Shown here: piece by piece, positions 55,053-56,739 of the stretch
How the letters are laid out: each line of letters begins with the position of its first letter
Numbering within the stretch: the first letter of the stretch is position 1
DNA from: Thermoguttaceae bacterium
GTDB taxonomy: Bacteria; Planctomycetota; Planctomycetia; Pirellulales; Thermoguttaceae
Assembly: GCA_017447865.1 (NCBI GenBank)
Contig: JAFSMO010000010.1
Coordinates: 1 to 56,739, forward strand
Reading direction: 5' to 3'
Length of the DNA stretch: 56,739 nt
Translations under genes and position numbers: made by a program
Notes under the pieces: model-generated
Database searches by the model: none
The model's input: only the letters and a program-made list of their open reading frames with translations
Told to the model about the DNA's origin: nothing

Positions 55053-56516
55053 ATGTACAGTTTTAAATTAGCAGAAAACAAAACGACGTTTGCTCGTGAG
55101 GTCCTCGCCGGCTGTGTGACGTATGCCGCCATGGCGTATATTTTGTGCGTTCAGCCCGCGGTGATGGCGGGGACTTTTTTCGGTCCCGGAATGGCCACGG
55201 GCATGGACCAGGCCGCTCTGATCACCGCGACCTGCCTGGTCTGCGCGATCGGAAGCATCGCCATGGGCCTTTTCACGCGCTACCCGTTTGCCATGGCTCC
55301 GGGAATGGGGACCAACTTCTTCGTCGTGCTGGAGCTTTTCCCCGCCTGCGCGATGGTTCTCGGTCCGAGCTGCGGTCTGGACGCCGTCTGGATGCTCGGC
55401 ATGGCGGTCGTTTTCGCGGCTGGTCTTCTCTTCTTCATCCTTTCCCTTTTCAAAGTCCGCGAGCAGATTCTCTTCATCGTGAGCGACTCGATGAAAATGG
55501 CGATTTGTGCCGGGATTGGCCTTTTTATCGCGTTTTTGGGGATGACCAACGCCACGCTCATCCAGATTCAGGACAATCAGCTTGGGCTCGGCTCTTTTTT
55601 GACGTCGCCCATGGCGATCTTCCTGACCGGTTTCGTCGTTTCGTCGATCCTGATGATCCGCAAGTTCCCCGGCGCGATTCTCTGGGGAATGTTGGCGGCG
55701 TCGGTTGTGGCCTACTTTGTCGGTGAACTCCATATAGAGCAGATCATGAGCCGGCCTGCCGACCCGATGAAAGTGGTGGGAAAACTCGACATGGCCGGGT
55801 TGTGGACGCACTTCTGGCGGCTTCTCCCGTTCATCTTCATCCTGACGTTCATGGACGTTTTCGACGCCTTCGGGACGTTCATCGGCCTGGGCTACCTGGG
55901 CGGGTTCTTCAGCAAAGACGGCAAGCTCCCGCGTATAGAGCGCCTGTTCCTGGCCGACGCCGGCGTCACGATGTTCGGCGCGTACTGCGGCCACTCCACG
56001 ATGACCACGTATCTCGAAAGCTCGGCCGGTATCGAGTCCGGCGGACGAACCGGGCTGGTTGCCGTGACGGTCGGCGTTCTGTTCCTCCTTTCGCTTTTCT
56101 TCTCGCCGTTGATCATGGCGGTGGGGAATTGTGCGCCGATCACCTCCAGCGCGCTGATCCTGGTCGGGATCATGATGATGCAAAGCGTCATGCTCGTTGA
56201 CTGGGGCGACATGACCGAGTCGATCCCGGCCTTCTTCATCGTGGCGGGGATCCCGTTCTTCAACAGCATTTCCAACGGTATTTTGTGCGGAGTCGTGATC
56301 TACCCGATCCTGAAGATCTTCGCGGGCCGCTGGAAGGAGGTCAAGCCGGGAATGTACGTGCTTGCCGTCCTGATGGTTTGCTACGCGGTCGGCTTCGAGT
56401 TGAACCGGAGCGCTCCGGCCGAGCCCGAAACTCCGGAAGCGGCAGTGGAGAGCGCTTCCGTGGTGGAAGAGACTCCCGCCGCCCCCATTTTGACGGACGA
56501 CGCGCAAAAAAATTAA
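55053..56516 (+). CDS. NCS2-family purine permease (AzgA-like)
   Basis: A 487-residue protein with about 13 membrane segments. Family marks: REVLAGCVTYAAMAYIL at the start, MAPGMGTNFFVV (helix 3), FMDVFDAFGTFIGLGY (helix 8) and TYLESSAGIESGGRTGLVAV (helix 10), whose ESSAGI-GGRTG form is typical of AzgA adenine/hypoxanthine/guanine transporters rather than uracil carriers. It imports purine bases with protons by family knowledge. A ~50-residue Pro/Glu/Ala-rich cytosolic tail is unusual. No purine riboswitch was seen upstream. Confidence 0.9.
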   Translation: MYSFKLAENKTTFAREVLAGCVTYAAMAYILCVQPAVMAGTFFGPGMATGMDQAALITATCLVCAIGSIAMGLFTRYPFAMAPGMGTNFFVVLELFPACAMVLGPSCGLDAVWMLGMAVVFAAGLLFFILSLFKVREQILFIVSDSMKMAICAGIGLFIAFLGMTNATLIQIQDNQLGLGSFLTSPMAIFLTGFVVSSILMIRKFPGAILWGMLAASVVAYFVGELHIEQIMSRPADPMKVVGKLDMAGLWTHFWRLLPFIFILTFMDVFDAFGTFIGLGYLGGFFSKDGKLPRIERLFLADAGVTMFGAYCGHSTMTTYLESSAGIESGGRTGLVAVTVGVLFLLSLFFSPLIMAVGNCAPITSSALILVGIMMMQSVMLVDWGDMTESIPAFFIVAGIPFFNSISNGILCGVVIYPILKIFAGRWKEVKPGMYVLAVLMVCYAVGFELNRSAPAEPETPEAAVESASVVEETPAAPILTDDAQKN

Positions 56517-56536
56517 AAAAAGTCGGCCGTCCCCCC

Positions 56537-56564
56537 TTGCGGGAAAATGAAAATGTGGTATATT
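56537..56564 (+). promoter_or_regulatory. Probable rRNA operon promoter
   Basis: TTGCGG (56537-56542), 16-bp spacer ending GTGG, TATATT (56559-56564). The downstream TCTTTGACAATTTGATGAA and the hairpin ACAAAAACCGATTTGTC look like a 16S rRNA leader. No 16S start sequence is yet present before the window ends. Confidence 0.55.
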
Positions 56565-56739
56565 ATGCGCTAATTCGAGCGAGCAGTCGCCGAAGTTTAT
56601 CTTTGACAATTTGATGAATTTTTCATGAAGCACAAAATTTTATCGGGAACCTTGATAGAATTTGAGTAAAGTCAACAAGTGGTTTAATAAAAACCAAATC
56701 TGACAAAAACCGATTTGTCAGTGCTGGAAACAAACTAAA
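56565..56739 (+). other. Probable 16S rRNA leader (partial)
   Basis: 175 bases without an ORF: TTTGACAATTTGATGA, GTGGTTT-AATA-AAAACCA-like complementarity, and CTGACAAA...TTTGTCAG. Such sequence is usual just before 16S rRNA genes, where it forms processing stems. The assignment rests on resemblance and position only. Confidence 0.45.

Overview
The window looks like a planctomycete (Planctomycetota), probably a GC-rich member of the Pirellulales/Thermoguttaceae type. This is inferred from gene content. The supporting features are two PEP-CTERM exported proteins, a Tat-exported Gfo/Idh/MocA oxidoreductase, a DUF1080 (3-keto-disaccharide hydrolase) protein with HEAT repeats, a beta-propeller/c-type-haem protein of the hydrazine-synthase-alpha-like type, many secreted glycan-active enzymes, and two short lipoproteins (10108-10671 and 38471-38689) whose motifs I recognise from planctomycete genomes. 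The window begins in a 5S rRNA gene and ends in what looks like a promoter and leader of another rRNA operon, so it is probably the stretch between two rRNA operons, or a contig broken at them.

Layout. 1-5004: 5S rRNA, PEP-CTERM protein, secreted alpha/alpha-barrel-like protein, HAD phosphatase. 5005-5890: dispersed repeats and two identical tRNA-Arg(ACG) genes. 5891-9881 (minus): an apparent operon of rhomboid protease, membrane-anchored family-5 solute-binding protein and lipase. 10108-12604 (minus): lipoprotein, tandem repeats, nadA and a tiny membrane protein behind a long structured leader. 13132-17320: SGNH hydrolase, glycerophosphodiesterase and haem/propeller protein, all exported. 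17447-30158: mostly housekeeping (short uvrC, gpmI, ahcY, crcB/fluC, PLP aminotransferase, glmU-like nucleotidyltransferase, degenerate EEP-fold protein, cysteine desulfurase) plus a secreted TIM-barrel-like protein. 30282-38171: a secreted glycan-degradation group (SGNH, GH2, GH28-like, GH42-like). 38471-43306: lipoprotein with a structured RNA downstream, then DUF1080, a C-terminally anchored unknown and a Gfo/Idh/MocA oxidoreductase. 43518-51801: LamG/PEP-CTERM protein, URO-D-like protein, uracil-DNA-glycosylase-like protein, pheT, Sel1 lipoprotein. 51884-56516: YbjQ-family protein, a glutamate-cysteine ligase overlapping a class II glutamine amidotransferase behind a strong promoter and attenuator-like leader, and a purine permease.

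The non-coding DNA is unusually rich. At least nine intergenic elements consist of tandem 7-bp repeats, most of them facing their inverted counterpart across a hairpin core. The heptamer differs from element to element, while four elements share core sequence. Several abut start codons that lack a Shine-Dalgarno sequence. There are also 9-bp arrays, GC-rich palindromes, a tandem 130-bp repeat, and a pair of repeat copies in which one appears to carry an inserted hairpin. Three regions (12605-12976 minus, 38690-39031 plus, 52413-52702 plus) look like structured RNAs or leaders. I consider the modular heptamer hairpins and these RNA candidates the most likely undescribed biology here.

All functional names come from reading translations and motifs by eye. 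No database search was run.
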